64,000 nucleotides of DNA, taken from assembly GCA_904424815.1 (NCBI GenBank), contig CAJGBI010000002.1, forward strand, positions 186,001 through 250,000, read 5' to 3'. The stretch's first letter is position 1. Each line of letters begins with the position of its first letter. The notes under the pieces were generated by a model, which made no database searches, was not told where the DNA came from, and was given only the letters and a program-made list of their open reading frames with translations. Both the position numbers and the translations under genes were made by a program. The DNA comes from Puniceicoccaceae bacterium Marseille-Q1082 (GTDB taxonomy: Bacteria; Verrucomicrobiota; Verrucomicrobiia; Opitutales; Intestinicryptomonadaceae). Positions 35,377 through 44,749 of the stretch are shown here, one piece after another.

Positions 35377-37580
35377 AAGCCTCGAAAGGGAAATTTTCCC
35401 TCCGCGCCCCCCCCCCCGTCTATCTTAAACCCCGCAACCGCCTCGAGCACCGAGACCGAAACCGCGTCGAGCGACTTCACCGCCGCGCGGAATTCGGAAA
35501 TCCTGTCGCGCGCGCGCACGGAAGAGTCGCTCAGCTCGAGCATGGTGGCGCTTATCCTGCGCGCGTTTTCGGAGAGCTCCCCTATGCCGGAGGCGATTCC
35601 CTCGAACTGCGGGCCGATTGCCTCTATGTCCGACACCGTCCGCGCGAGCATGTCGGCGGTCTCCATTATGATTTTTGAGCTCTGGCGCATCTTCGCCCCG
35701 AACCTGTCCATCTCCATGACGCCGGAATTTACCGAGCTCTGCATCTGGCGGACGATGTTTTCTATGTTGGCGGACGCCACGGAAGTCTTGTCGGCGAGCC
35801 TGCGTATCTGGCGCGCGACGACCGCGAACCCGAGCCCGAACTCTCCCGCCTTTTCCGCCTCTATGGAGGCGTTTAGCGAAAGCAGGTTCGTCTGCCTGCT
35901 GACCTCGTTTATCGTCGTGACAATTCCGGTGATTTTTTCCACGTTGCCGTTGATGACCGCAAGCTTTCCCGCCACGTTCTCCGACGCCGCCGTGAGGGCG
36001 TCGTAATTGTTTTTCAGCAGCCTCAGCGACTCCCCGGACTCGCGGGCGATGTCGAGCGTCCGCGATACCTCGAACGCCGAGCCGCGAGCGTTCTTGTTGA
36101 GCGCCTCCGACGCCCCGAGGATTTTCGAGCCCGTCGAGGCGGCGTTCTTCGTCGACGCCGCCTCCTCGGACGCTATCACGTCGAGGGTGTCGGATGTTTC
36201 GGATATGCGGCCCGCGCGCTCCGCGACGTCCTCGCCCCTGAGCTTCAGCGCGCTTATGAGCCTCGTGAGGCTGCGGGCCATCAGCAGAACCGCCTTGAAG
36301 AGCTCGTCGAATTCGGCGACCACGCTGCTCTTCCCCGAGAGTATCTTTTCCGCCGCGGCGATGTCGCCGCGCGACTGGTAGTTCGCCACCCTCGCGAGCG
36401 CCCGTATGGTGCGCGACATTCTGGACGCCATTATCCACGCAATCCCGATTGCCGTCGCCGCGAAAATCGCGCCCGCCAAAACTATCTTGCGAGTCAGCGT
36501 GTCGGTCTGCTCCGCAAGATCTGCGCGGCCCGCCTGGAATTCGCGCTCGTCCGTCATGGTGCCCACAAGCCAGTTCCACGGCTTGTAATAGGCGTAGGTC
36601 ACCAGCCTCGCCGCCTCGCCCGCCTGGCCCATAGGCAGGGAGAGAGAGTCCACCGCGACCTCCGAGCCCCTCAGCGTCTTTGCCTTCGCGAGGGCTTTCA
36701 AAAAGAAATCCGCGCGCGCGCGGATGTTGTCGTCGGCAACGGGGACGCCCACGGCGGAGGAGTCCCCCGAAATCCGTATGACGGGGTTGCGCCCGTCGGA
36801 GTCGTCGACGACCCACACTATGCCCGTTCCCCCTATTTTCAGCGCTTTGAAATAGTCCTCGAGCTCCGCGGCCGACGTGCGGCGCAACCCGAAATATATC
36901 CCGCCGATTATCTCGCCGTCCGGCGAGGCGAGCGGAATGTAGTTTGCGTCCATAGAGCGCGACGCGTCCGCGCCCGACCTGAAAATCGACACGCGCGCGG
37001 GGGAGTCGTCCGAGGCCGGAATGACCGCGCCCGCCGCCCTCTTTCCGTCCGACGCCGGCCCCGTTCCGGCGAGCGCCACAAGGCCGTCGTCCGTCTTGAC
37101 GTAAACGGCCATTTCGCAGCGCAGCCTGTCTTTCAGGCGGTTAACCGCGCGGGCGACGGCGTTCTGCGGGTCGTCGTCGGGCATGTTGGGGTCGGCGGTA
37201 AATTTGCCGAATTTCAAAAGCCTTATGCGCTTTATGGACTCCGAATCCGGATTGCCCGGAACGCGCGTCGGAATGTCGGAGGCCGCCTTCGAAAGCGAGG
37301 GTTCCCCAAGCTCGGCAAAAGCCGCGAGAATCGCGGCTCTCGCGGCGTCGGAGGCGTTCGTCTCTCCGGTTCTTACAATTTCGCACATGCGGCGCATGTC
37401 AAGCGTCGCGCGCTTGGCGTTTTCCACAGACGCCCCCCTGAACTCGGAAGTCGCCGCCCGCACGACGTCGGCCCCCATGAGCTTTATGAACGCGAACATC
37501 ACCGCGACCGGAATGACCGTCACGGCGAGCCCGAGCCCCAGAAGGGTCGTTTTCATGGAAGCCTTCATTTGAGCCGCCAT
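35373..37580 (-). CDS. methyl-accepting chemotaxis protein 1
   Basis: 735 aa. N-terminal transmembrane helix LGLGLAVTVIPVAVMFAF, periplasmic Cache-type sensor with MDANYIPLASPDGEIIGGIY, second transmembrane helix IVLAGAIFAATAIGIAWIMA (about residue 390), HAMP-like region and signalling hairpin with LNASIEAEKAGEFGLGFAVV and RQIRRLADKTSVASANIE. It ends ...VAGFKIDGGGGAEGKFPFRGF; the Gly residues are encoded by a G11 run (35417-35407), directly after the point where the paralogue's C-terminus would naturally end. Starts 37580, 37568 and 37556 are all possible; the last has GAAGG five bases upstream. Paralogous to chemoreceptor 2. Divergent from the 1,087-aa GH gene. Confidence 0.9.
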   Translation of the reverse strand: MAAQMKASMKTTLLGLGLAVTVIPVAVMFAFIKLMGADVVRAATSEFRGASVENAKRATLDMRRMCEIVRTGETNASDAARAAILAAFAELGEPSLSKAASDIPTRVPGNPDSESIKRIRLLKFGKFTADPNMPDDDPQNAVARAVNRLKDRLRCEMAVYVKTDDGLVALAGTGPASDGKRAAGAVIPASDDSPARVSIFRSGADASRSMDANYIPLASPDGEIIGGIYFGLRRTSAAELEDYFKALKIGGTGIVWVVDDSDGRNPVIRISGDSSAVGVPVADDNIRARADFFLKALAKAKTLRGSEVAVDSLSLPMGQAGEAARLVTYAYYKPWNWLVGTMTDEREFQAGRADLAEQTDTLTRKIVLAGAIFAATAIGIAWIMASRMSRTIRALARVANYQSRGDIAAAEKILSGKSSVVAEFDELFKAVLLMARSLTRLISALKLRGEDVAERAGRISETSDTLDVIASEEAASTKNAASTGSKILGASEALNKNARGSAFEVSRTLDIARESGESLRLLKNNYDALTAASENVAGKLAVINGNVEKITGIVTTINEVSRQTNLLSLNASIEAEKAGEFGLGFAVVARQIRRLADKTSVASANIENIVRQMQSSVNSGVMEMDRFGAKMRQSSKIIMETADMLARTVSDIEAIGPQFEGIASGIGELSENARRISATMLELSDSSVRARDRISEFRAAVKSLDAVSVSVLEAVAGFKIDGGGGAEGKFPFRGF
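35407..35417. repeat. G11/C11 homopolymer at the chemoreceptor junction
   Basis: Eleven consecutive C on the plus strand, G on the coding strand, at the last codons of chemoreceptor 1. I saw no comparably long C/G run elsewhere in the window. In the present length the frame ends 32 bp later at TGA 35375-35373. One extra G, or two fewer, would instead run into the chemoreceptor 2 frame. Confidence 0.95.
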
Positions 37581-37689
37581 TACAACCGAATGCGCCGGCC
37601 GCTTCAAGACTATTTTCCGAAGCGAAAATAGGGTTGCCCGCCTGCCGAAATCCTTTCACAATGCCCCTTAAAATAAATTTACTCCGCAA

Positions 37690-40600
37690 ATGAAGATTTA
37701 CCCGCTTATAACCGTTCTCCTGCCGCTGTGCGCGGCGGCAATGGAAATAGAATCGGTCAAATTCGACTCCGAAGGAGACCTCAACGGCTGGGCCGTCTCG
37801 CCCTCCAACGCCGCGATAATTTCAGGCGGCGCGCTCAAAGTCGCCAATCCCGTGCGCTCCGAAGAATCCCGCGCGGAAATAGTCAAAAACCTGCCGCTCG
37901 AGAAAGTCGCGGGCAGAAGGGTTTGGGCGTCCGCAGAGTTCTCGCAGGACCTCACCCCGTCCGTCTCCAAGTGGGGCGGGAAAATTTTTCTCCTCGAAGG
38001 CGGAATGAAGGGCCACTACGTCTACGCCGGCAAATACGTCGCCCCGGGGAAATCCGGATGGGAAAAAGTTTCGTTTTTCGCCGACGTTCCGCTGGAGTCC
38101 GACTCTCTCAGAATACATCTCGGGGCGGAGTCGTCCTCCGGAAACGCGATGTTCAGGAACCTGAAAATCGAGTCCTCCGACATATTCGCGGAATTCGCCA
38201 AAATCGCCAACGCCGGATACGCCGAAAAGGACTTTGAATTGAAGGCGTTCGGGGCGTTTTCGCCGGCGGGCGTGGGCTACGGGGCGTCGGAATTCGACGC
38301 CGGCAAAACCGAATACGCGAAAGTCCCGTTCAGCATGCGCGGATTCCACCGCAACGGCAAAAAATTCGCCGTCGCCATGAAATCCAAAAACTTCCCCTCG
38401 GGGCTCGAAAGGGCCGAGGCCGAATTCCCGAACATTTCCGCGGAGGGAAAATTCCTGTACGTTCTCCACTTCGTCTCGGGCTCGGCGGACGGGGAGAAAA
38501 TCGGAACCGTCGAAATACTCGGCGAAAACGGAAAAAAGGCGGAATTTGCGATAGAAACAGGCAAAAACGTCTTCGACTATTCCAGACCGTCGGCAAACGC
38601 CGGATGCGTGTCCGTCTCACCGTGGCAAAAGCGCGGCTCAATCTACGCCGCGTGCGTATCAAAATTTCCGATACCGGAAAATTTCGGGCGCATAGCAAAG
38701 ATGGCATTCGCCCCCGACGGCGCCGCGGCGGGGACATGGATAGTGCTCGCGGCCAACATCTCGGAGCGCGACGTCGCCTTCCCGAAGGAGTGGAACTACA
38801 CCGCGCGCGCCGGCGGCGCGTGGAAGCCCCTGCCGGAAAAGTATGCGCCGCCCGCGGCCGCCGGAAGCGTGCTCGACCTGTCCTCCCTCAACCCGAAAGA
38901 GACCGCCGGAGACAGGGGGCGGGTGATAATCAACAAAAACGGCAGGCTCGCATTTGAGAAAACCCCCGATATCCCCGCGAAATTCCTGATACACATAGGC
39001 GGGGATTTCAGGGAGATGTCCAACCCGCAGGAGGCCGCCGCATACGCCGCCAAACTGCGCCAAAACGGGTACAACATGGTGCGCCTTTCGCCCGACCGCG
39101 ACCTCATGAGCGGCGCGCCCGCAGACGGCGAATTCAACAGGGAGAGGCTCGACCTGCTCTTCCGCTACATCGCAGAGCTCAAAAAGAACGGCATATACAT
39201 AGAGTTCGACGCCATGGCAAGCGGCATCGGATACAGCGTTGGGGACTCGTGGGACCCGCGCGAGAAGCGCAACTTCAAATACTCGATATACTGGGACGAA
39301 AACGTCAAAAAGAACTGGCTGCTCGGGACGCGCAAGATTCTCGCCGAAACTAACCCGTACACCGGAACCAAGCTCGCCGAAGACCCGCAGCTGGCGCTCG
39401 TAATCGGCTACAACGAGCTCGAATTCGGCCTCACCCACAACTCCGGATACGGCGAACTTCGAAACCAGTGGATAAAATTTTTGAAGCGCAAATACCGCAA
39501 CCGGTTTGAAAAGCTCGCCGAGGGGTGGGGAAAGGAAGCCGTGGGCGGGGCGAAAGACTTCGGCGACCTGCCCGCGTTCACGCACGCCGACGCCTACGGC
39601 AGGCTCGACCAGCGCGCGCGCGACGCCAACGAATTCTGCATGAAGCTCGAGCGCGACATCCTCAAATGGTTCAGGCGGCAGTTCCGCGCCATGGGCTTTG
39701 AGGGCCCCGTGACGAACTTCAACATGGGCAAATCCCTGCGTAGCGCGCTCTCGCGCAAAAACGCCGACTATGTGGCGATGAACAACTACCACGCCCACCC
39801 GTCGAATTTCATAACGCTGGGCTCGCGCATATCGCAGGAGAGCTCGGTCGGTGAGGCGATAAACATTTCCCGCGCGTTCTCCGCCGCAAAAATGCGCGGC
39901 AAGCCGTACGTCATAACGGAGCACGGGCACGTATTCTGGAACAAGTACAGGTATGAGCAGGGCTTCGCCACGGGCGCGCACTCCGCCCTCCAGGGCTTCG
40001 ACGGAATCACGTGCTTTGCAAACCCAGTCACGATGAAGGACACTCCCCCCGCCGTCTACCCCTTCAACAACGCACCCGACGCGACGATAAGGTCGCAGGA
40101 ATTTCTCACCGCCCTGATGTACCTGCGCGGCGACGTGGCTGAATCGAAATCCGAGGCGGTCGTGCGCGTAAACGAAAAGGACGTGTACAAAACCTATTCG
40201 TACAACTACGGGCTCGACGCGCGGCAGTCGCGCCTGTGCCTGCTGACGAAAATGTCCATCGCCCTCTCGAAATTCGAGCCCGCCGAAAACGAAATCGCCT
40301 TCGACAGGCTCGGCGGCTCGTCGCTGATACTGCACACCGCGTACGGCAACATCGCCGACACCCAGCACTCGGACTTCGACCTGAAATCCGCCGTCGCCCA
40401 AATGCGCGAGCGCGGAATGCTATCGAAATCCAACCGCACGGACGTCGACAGGGGAATCTTTGAAAGCTCTACGGACGAAATATACATGGACACCGGCCGC
40501 AAGCTGATGACGGTCGACACCCCGCGCCTGCAAGGGTCGAGCGCGCCCGCGGGCGTAGGGGCGAAGCTCTCGGACTTCGAGATAATCTCCGCGCAGCGCA

Positions 40601-40953
40601 ACGCCAACATCACCGTCGCCGCGGCAGACGGGCTGAAGCCCATAAGGGAGGCGCGCAGGCTCGCGCTCGTAATCTCGACGAATTCCCTGAACTCCGAAAT
40701 GATTTTCGACGACGCCGAAATGACGAGCCTCATAGACATAGGCAAGCCTCCGCTTCTGGTCGAGACCGGAAAGTTCAAGGTCGCCCTCTCAACCCCCTAC
40801 TGGAAGGCGATGCGCCTCTGGGCGCTCAACATGGACGGCACGCGGCTGAAAGAAATCCCCCTGAAAAAATCAGAGGGCAAAATCGAGGCGGAAATCGACA
40901 CTTCGTCACTGCCGATACCGAGCGTATTTTTCGAGCTCTCCGCCATAAACTAA
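37690..40953 (+). CDS. large secreted clan GH-A-like glycoside hydrolase
   Basis: 1,087 aa. Signal peptide MKIYPLITVLLPLCAAA. The N-terminal third is a beta-sandwich, CBM-like (about 20-160: FDSEGDLNGWAVSPSNAAII), followed by a second beta-rich region. A TIM barrel begins about 430 (FLIHIGGDFREMSNPQEAAA, NGYNMVRLSPDRDLM). Candidate acid/base Glu576 is in GYNELEFG and nucleophile Glu744 in VITEHGHVFW, the NE...E pair of retaining clan GH-A enzymes. FQKN/YVAMNNYHAHPSNF fits a barrel strand. The C-terminal 200 residues are beta-rich. The GH family is uncertain; a beta-glycanase is likely. ATG 37690 begins the signal peptide; the neighbour upstream is divergent chemoreceptor 1. Confidence 0.82.
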   Translation: MKIYPLITVLLPLCAAAMEIESVKFDSEGDLNGWAVSPSNAAIISGGALKVANPVRSEESRAEIVKNLPLEKVAGRRVWASAEFSQDLTPSVSKWGGKIFLLEGGMKGHYVYAGKYVAPGKSGWEKVSFFADVPLESDSLRIHLGAESSSGNAMFRNLKIESSDIFAEFAKIANAGYAEKDFELKAFGAFSPAGVGYGASEFDAGKTEYAKVPFSMRGFHRNGKKFAVAMKSKNFPSGLERAEAEFPNISAEGKFLYVLHFVSGSADGEKIGTVEILGENGKKAEFAIETGKNVFDYSRPSANAGCVSVSPWQKRGSIYAACVSKFPIPENFGRIAKMAFAPDGAAAGTWIVLAANISERDVAFPKEWNYTARAGGAWKPLPEKYAPPAAAGSVLDLSSLNPKETAGDRGRVIINKNGRLAFEKTPDIPAKFLIHIGGDFREMSNPQEAAAYAAKLRQNGYNMVRLSPDRDLMSGAPADGEFNRERLDLLFRYIAELKKNGIYIEFDAMASGIGYSVGDSWDPREKRNFKYSIYWDENVKKNWLLGTRKILAETNPYTGTKLAEDPQLALVIGYNELEFGLTHNSGYGELRNQWIKFLKRKYRNRFEKLAEGWGKEAVGGAKDFGDLPAFTHADAYGRLDQRARDANEFCMKLERDILKWFRRQFRAMGFEGPVTNFNMGKSLRSALSRKNADYVAMNNYHAHPSNFITLGSRISQESSVGEAINISRAFSAAKMRGKPYVITEHGHVFWNKYRYEQGFATGAHSALQGFDGITCFANPVTMKDTPPAVYPFNNAPDATIRSQEFLTALMYLRGDVAESKSEAVVRVNEKDVYKTYSYNYGLDARQSRLCLLTKMSIALSKFEPAENEIAFDRLGGSSLILHTAYGNIADTQHSDFDLKSAVAQMRERGMLSKSNRTDVDRGIFESSTDEIYMDTGRKLMTVDTPRLQGSSAPAGVGAKLSDFEIISAQRNANITVAAADGLKPIREARRLALVISTNSLNSEMIFDDAEMTSLIDIGKPPLLVETGKFKVALSTPYWKAMRLWALNMDGTRLKEIPLKKSEGKIEAEIDTSSLPIPSVFFELSAIN

Positions 40954-41115
40954 CCCCCCGCCCAAAAGCCGCGGCAAGGTTCGGGCGCGGGGCGCTCCGC
41001 CAAGCGGCGACGCCCCGCAGGAAACAATCCGCAAAGGCAGTTTCAATTTAAGAGCGCACGATGCCGCCGCTTTTGGCTTTACAGGGCGGCGCGACGGTGC
41101 GATTATCTCGCGACG

Positions 41116-41745
41116 ATGGGCGCCAAAGCCGTTTACAGACTCATAATACTAATGCTTGCAGCCCTGCTCGCGTTTGCGGCGGCGGCTTCCTATATCGGCT
41201 GGCGGAATATGCGGGAGGAAAACACCGAACTCGAGCTCGGCAGGCTTAGGCTCGAAGAGCAAAAGGCGGCGCTCGAGGCCGAAAAGGCATACAAGCAGGA
41301 GTATTTCAGCCGCCTCATATACGACGAGGAATTCGCCGCGCGCGTCATACGCGAAAAGCTCGGGTTCGCCGAGCCCGACGAGATAATCTTCCGTTTTGAA
41401 GACTCCTCGCCCACTGCCTCCGAGAGGCTTGGTGACCCCGCGCCGAAAGCCGCAACCGCGCCCGAAAGCCAGACTCCCGCCGAGAGGGCGGCGCGCGACG
41501 GCGCCCCATACCTGCGCGCGACTATTTTGGACAGAATTTTCTCTTCCGCCCCCGCAGGCGCGGGCGGGGACGGCTTTGAAACGGAGGGTGAGAGCGCAGA
41601 CGCGGCGCCCGCCGAAACTCCCGCGCCGGAAGCCGGAGTTGCCGCCCCCTCCGCGAACTCCCCCGCCGCGGAAACGGAACGCGGATACGGCGGCGAAATA
41701 AAGGCGCCCTCGGGGCCGAACCCGATAATTTTCAGAAATATTTAA
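41116..41745 (+). CDS. FtsB/DivIC-like septum formation initiator
   Basis: 209-aa bitopic membrane protein. A transmembrane helix (about 7-27) is followed by a coiled coil (ENTELELGRLRLEEQKAALE) and the family end YDEEFAARVIREKLGFAEPD, EIIFRF. These are the marks of FtsB/DivIC, a subunit of the divisome FtsQLB. FtsB is normally about 100 aa; here a 120-residue Pro/Ala/Glu-rich, probably disordered, tail is appended. It lies 3 bp before the GH13 gene and may be co-transcribed with it, a combination with no obvious meaning. Confidence 0.87.
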   Translation: MGAKAVYRLIILMLAALLAFAAAASYIGWRNMREENTELELGRLRLEEQKAALEAEKAYKQEYFSRLIYDEEFAARVIREKLGFAEPDEIIFRFEDSSPTASERLGDPAPKAATAPESQTPAERAARDGAPYLRATILDRIFSSAPAGAGGDGFETEGESADAAPAETPAPEAGVAAPSANSPAAETERGYGGEIKAPSGPNPIIFRNI

Positions 41746-41748
41746 GTT

Positions 41749-44136
41749 ATGTCTATGGTCAGGGCATGGTGGCGAAAAGCCGACGAGATAATCCTCGCAT
41801 TTCCGCGGGACCTCCCGCGCGCGCTGCCCGACATCGCGGTTGACGGCGCGCGCGGCGCGGAATTTGAAATCCTCCGCCCGTGCCCCTGCGAGTTCGCAAA
41901 ATACACGTCCTACTACATCGAAAACGGGGAAATCTGCTTCGAGCTCGACCCGCTCGCCTTCGATGCCGGCGTTCTCTCTGACCTGGACTACTATGTGTGC
42001 GGCTCCTTCAACGGCTGGGGAGACGCCATAAAAAACTCCGAATGGAAGATGAAATCCCGCTCCGGCGGATTCGGCCGCGAGCTGAAAGTCCAGATAGAAT
42101 CGCTCGGATTGCCGCACAGATACGGTTTTTTTAAATTCGCCTCGGGCGCGGGCAAGTGGCTCGAGCCCAATCCGGACGCCCCGAACGCTGAGTTTGACCG
42201 GAACGGCAACAGAAACCTGCGGTTCAGCCTGGATAGAAGCGGGCGCAATGTTTTGGTTTTAAAATTCGCCCGCCCGTGCGATCCGAGGGGCGAAATAAGG
42301 GTGAAAATCCCCCAAATGAAAATCGACATGCGCGTAGAGGCGGCGGAGCTTCTGCGCTCCGCCTGTTCGGACAAGCCGCTCGGAGCGCGGCGGGAGGGAG
42401 GCTGCACAGAGTTTTCGATATTCGCGCCGCGCGCGCGCGCCGCGTACGTCAGGCATTGGCGGGCGGGAGAGGACGACAGCCTGCTCCTGGAGGCTTCGAC
42501 TTCCGACGGGGCGGTCTGGACGGCGCGCGCGCCGGAAGACCTCGAGGGGCGCAGATACGTCTGGCATATCGACGGCGACAACGCCCTGCCGCGCGCAGCC
42601 TTCAACGTCCGCTCTCCGGTAGTTGACCCATACGCAAACGCCTTTGAAAAGCCCTCGGGCCCCGGGATAGTCAAGTATTACGATTCCATACCGCGCGCGC
42701 GCGGCGGGTTCGAGCCGCCCTGTTGGCACGACCTGTCGATTCTCGAAATACATGTGCGCGACGTCCTCGCGCGGGCAAAGGCGGATATTTCCCCCGACGA
42801 AAGGCTGACGTTTTCGGGGCTTGCAAAATGGCTGAAATCGCCGGACTGTTATCTGCGCAAGCTCGGCGTAAACTGCGTCGAGCTCCAGCCCGTGCAGGAG
42901 TTCACCGCCGAAAACCGCCAGGACTACGAATGGGGCTACATGCCCGTTGGCTGGTTCGCGCCCGCAAGCTCCTACGCCTCCGACCCGTCGGAAGCGACGC
43001 AAAACTCGGAGCTCGCGGAACTGGTCGACGCCTTCCACCGCGCCGGAATCGCCGTGATCTTTGACGTCGTATACAACCACTACGGCGTTCCGAACTACCT
43101 TTCACTCATAGACGAGGGCTATTATTTTGAAACCTCCTCCGACGGAGGGCTCATGAATTTCAGCGGCTGCGGCAACGACTTCCGCGCAAAGTCGCCGATG
43201 GCTCTGCGCCTGATAAAGGACAGTCTCCGCGCGATGGTAGAAAAATACGGCGCGGACGGGTTCAGATTCGACCTCGCCGAACTCCTCGGCTTCGGCGCGC
43301 TGCGCGAAATCGAGTCTTTCGTAAAAAAGATAAAACCCTCCGCGATTTTGATAGCCGAACCCTGGAGCTTCCGCGGGCACATCGGGGAGCCGCTGCGCTC
43401 GACGGGCTACGCCTCCTGGAACGACGGGTTCAGGGAGTTCATGCTCTCGTACGCGCTCGGGCGCGGGAATTTCGAAGGATTCAAGTATTTTATTTCCGGC
43501 TCGCGCGGAGGATACGCAAGCTTCCCCGCCCAGACCGTCAACTACCTTGAAAGCCACGACGACAAATGCCTGCTCGACAGGATTTCCCCCTCCCCCGAAA
43601 CCCCTTCGGAAGAGGACCTGCGCCGCTACAAACTCGCATACGCACTCGTGTTTCTCTCGATAGGCATTCCGATGGCAGCCGAGGGCTTCGACCTCGCGCG
43701 CACAAAAGGGGGGCTAAACAACACCTATAAAAACGGGGCGGCCAACGCTCTGGACTATTCCCGCGCGCTGCGCTATCCAGGCGAATGCCGCTGGCTGCGG
43801 GCGCTGGCAAAGTTCAGGCTGTCGGACTGCGCGCGCGCGCTGAGGCTCTCGGACACCCCCTCCGGCGGATTTTTCCAATTCTTTTCCGGCGACAATTCGG
43901 CGGCGGGAGTTTTGTTCAACGCCGACGGCAGCCTTTGCGCCCCAAAAATTTTTGCGGCTTTCAACCCGTCTTCCGAAAACGCGGAAATTCCCGTCCCCGA
44001 CCGCCTCCGCGAATTCAGGCAAATCGCAGACATAGACGATTTCTCGGCCAAATCCCTCGACGGTTTGCAAATCCTTCCGGAAGGCGACGCAATAACCCTC
44101 TCTCCCGTCTCCCTCGGCGTTTGGATAGGCGATTGA
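41749..44136 (+). CDS. GH13 alpha-glucan-acting enzyme (isoamylase/pullulanase-like)
   Basis: 795 aa without a signal peptide, hence cytoplasmic. An N-terminal CBM48-like domain (YYVCGSFNGWGDAIKNSEW, about 80-180) is followed by a second beta domain (about 215-300, FSIFAPRARAAYVRHW) and the GH13 barrel: LGVNCVELQPVQEF, AVIFDVVYNHYG, GADGFRFDLAELLGF (nucleophile Asp508), AILIAEPWSF (acid/base Glu537) and VNYLESHDDKCLLD (Asp604). A beta-sandwich C domain finishes the protein. Activity is likely alpha-1,6 debranching or related glycogen metabolism; the exact subfamily is uncertain. The two N-terminal domains before the barrel fit debranching enzymes. ATG 41749 follows the FtsB-like stop by three bases. 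Confidence 0.9.
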   Translation: MSMVRAWWRKADEIILAFPRDLPRALPDIAVDGARGAEFEILRPCPCEFAKYTSYYIENGEICFELDPLAFDAGVLSDLDYYVCGSFNGWGDAIKNSEWKMKSRSGGFGRELKVQIESLGLPHRYGFFKFASGAGKWLEPNPDAPNAEFDRNGNRNLRFSLDRSGRNVLVLKFARPCDPRGEIRVKIPQMKIDMRVEAAELLRSACSDKPLGARREGGCTEFSIFAPRARAAYVRHWRAGEDDSLLLEASTSDGAVWTARAPEDLEGRRYVWHIDGDNALPRAAFNVRSPVVDPYANAFEKPSGPGIVKYYDSIPRARGGFEPPCWHDLSILEIHVRDVLARAKADISPDERLTFSGLAKWLKSPDCYLRKLGVNCVELQPVQEFTAENRQDYEWGYMPVGWFAPASSYASDPSEATQNSELAELVDAFHRAGIAVIFDVVYNHYGVPNYLSLIDEGYYFETSSDGGLMNFSGCGNDFRAKSPMALRLIKDSLRAMVEKYGADGFRFDLAELLGFGALREIESFVKKIKPSAILIAEPWSFRGHIGEPLRSTGYASWNDGFREFMLSYALGRGNFEGFKYFISGSRGGYASFPAQTVNYLESHDDKCLLDRISPSPETPSEEDLRRYKLAYALVFLSIGIPMAAEGFDLARTKGGLNNTYKNGAANALDYSRALRYPGECRWLRALAKFRLSDCARALRLSDTPSGGFFQFFSGDNSAAGVLFNADGSLCAPKIFAAFNPSSENAEIPVPDRLREFRQIADIDDFSAKSLDGLQILPEGDAITLSPVSLGVWIGD

Positions 44137-44309
44137 CGCTCCTTGAATTGAATACGCGCGAAGCGCGCCGGCCGCGAATAAGGCCTACCGGCCATTGAAG
44201 GGGGCGGCAGGACCATCCATTGAAGGGGTGTAAACCCCTTACGCCCATTGCTTCGCAATAGGGCTATCCCCACTATTTCGGAGTTCGTTTTAAAAAACCA
44301 AAGGTTCCC

Positions 44310-44405
44310 GATTTGGCGCAATGAAAACGAAAGCTTATTTTATCCGAAGCGCAGCGAGGCTATAAAATAAGGCTTTCGGGAAGGATAAAATGCGATAGCA
44401 TTTTA
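44310..44405. repeat. AT-rich hairpin module, copy 1
   Basis: 96-bp module beginning GATTTGGCGCAATGAAAACG. It contains GAAAGCTTATTTTAT facing ATAAAATAAGGCTTTC (one extra base) and a second stem GATAAAATGC/GCATTTTA. Also found at 61901-61996 and 62309-62404 with only one or two differences. Confidence 0.85.
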
Positions 44406-44633
44406 CCCCGCAGGGGTGAGAACAGCGCGGATTGCGCCCAGCGCAACCAAGCGAGCGAATCCATTTTGGATGAAGAGCGAGGGCGGCACGGGCCGCCAGC
44501 CATTGAAGGGGGCGGCAGTGCCGCTTCCATTGAAGGGGCTAACGCCCCTTACGCCCATTGCTTCGCAATAGGGCTATCCCCACTTTTTCCAAATTGGTTC
44601 TGAAAACCAAAGGTACCCGATTTGGCGCAATGC

Positions 44634-44749
44634 TTTTGGATGAAGAGCGAGTATAGGGAAGCCGCCAAGGGCGCGTGGCGTATTCGACATACGCGAGCGG
44701 TCTTGGCGGCTTCCCTAACGCAGCTATTCGCCAAAAGCATTCGCCAAAT
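44634..44749. repeat. 116-bp hairpin element, copy 1
   Basis: Central stem TAGGGAAGCCGCCAAG/CTTGGCGGCTTCCCTA (16 bp, perfect) enclosing an inner GCGTAT/ATACGC stem. The outer arms also pair imperfectly (CTTTTGG with CCAAAAG, GGCGAA with TTCGCC region). 114 of 116 bases match copy 2 at 62463-62578. Its right end shares a base with the stop codon of the Sel1-repeat gene. Confidence 0.85.

Larger units (their letters stand above)
44160..44749. repeat. mosaic hairpin-rich repeat block A
   Basis: The space between GH13 and the Sel1-repeat gene is filled by short repeat modules that recur at 61,640-62,578: a GGCC-rich module (44165-44208), modules with CCATTGAAGGGG, an AT-rich hairpin module (44310-44405), a module ending in TTTTGGATGAAGAGCGAG (44406-44481) and a 116-bp hairpin (44634-44749). 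The order differs between blocks, with the 18-base TTTTGGATGAAGAGCGAG as a shared joint. No gene supported inside. Confidence 0.85.

Noticed and set aside
38659-40401. 580-codon open frame on the minus strand
   Set aside because: Antisense to the 1,087-aa glycoside hydrolase, which has a signal peptide and catalytic motifs.
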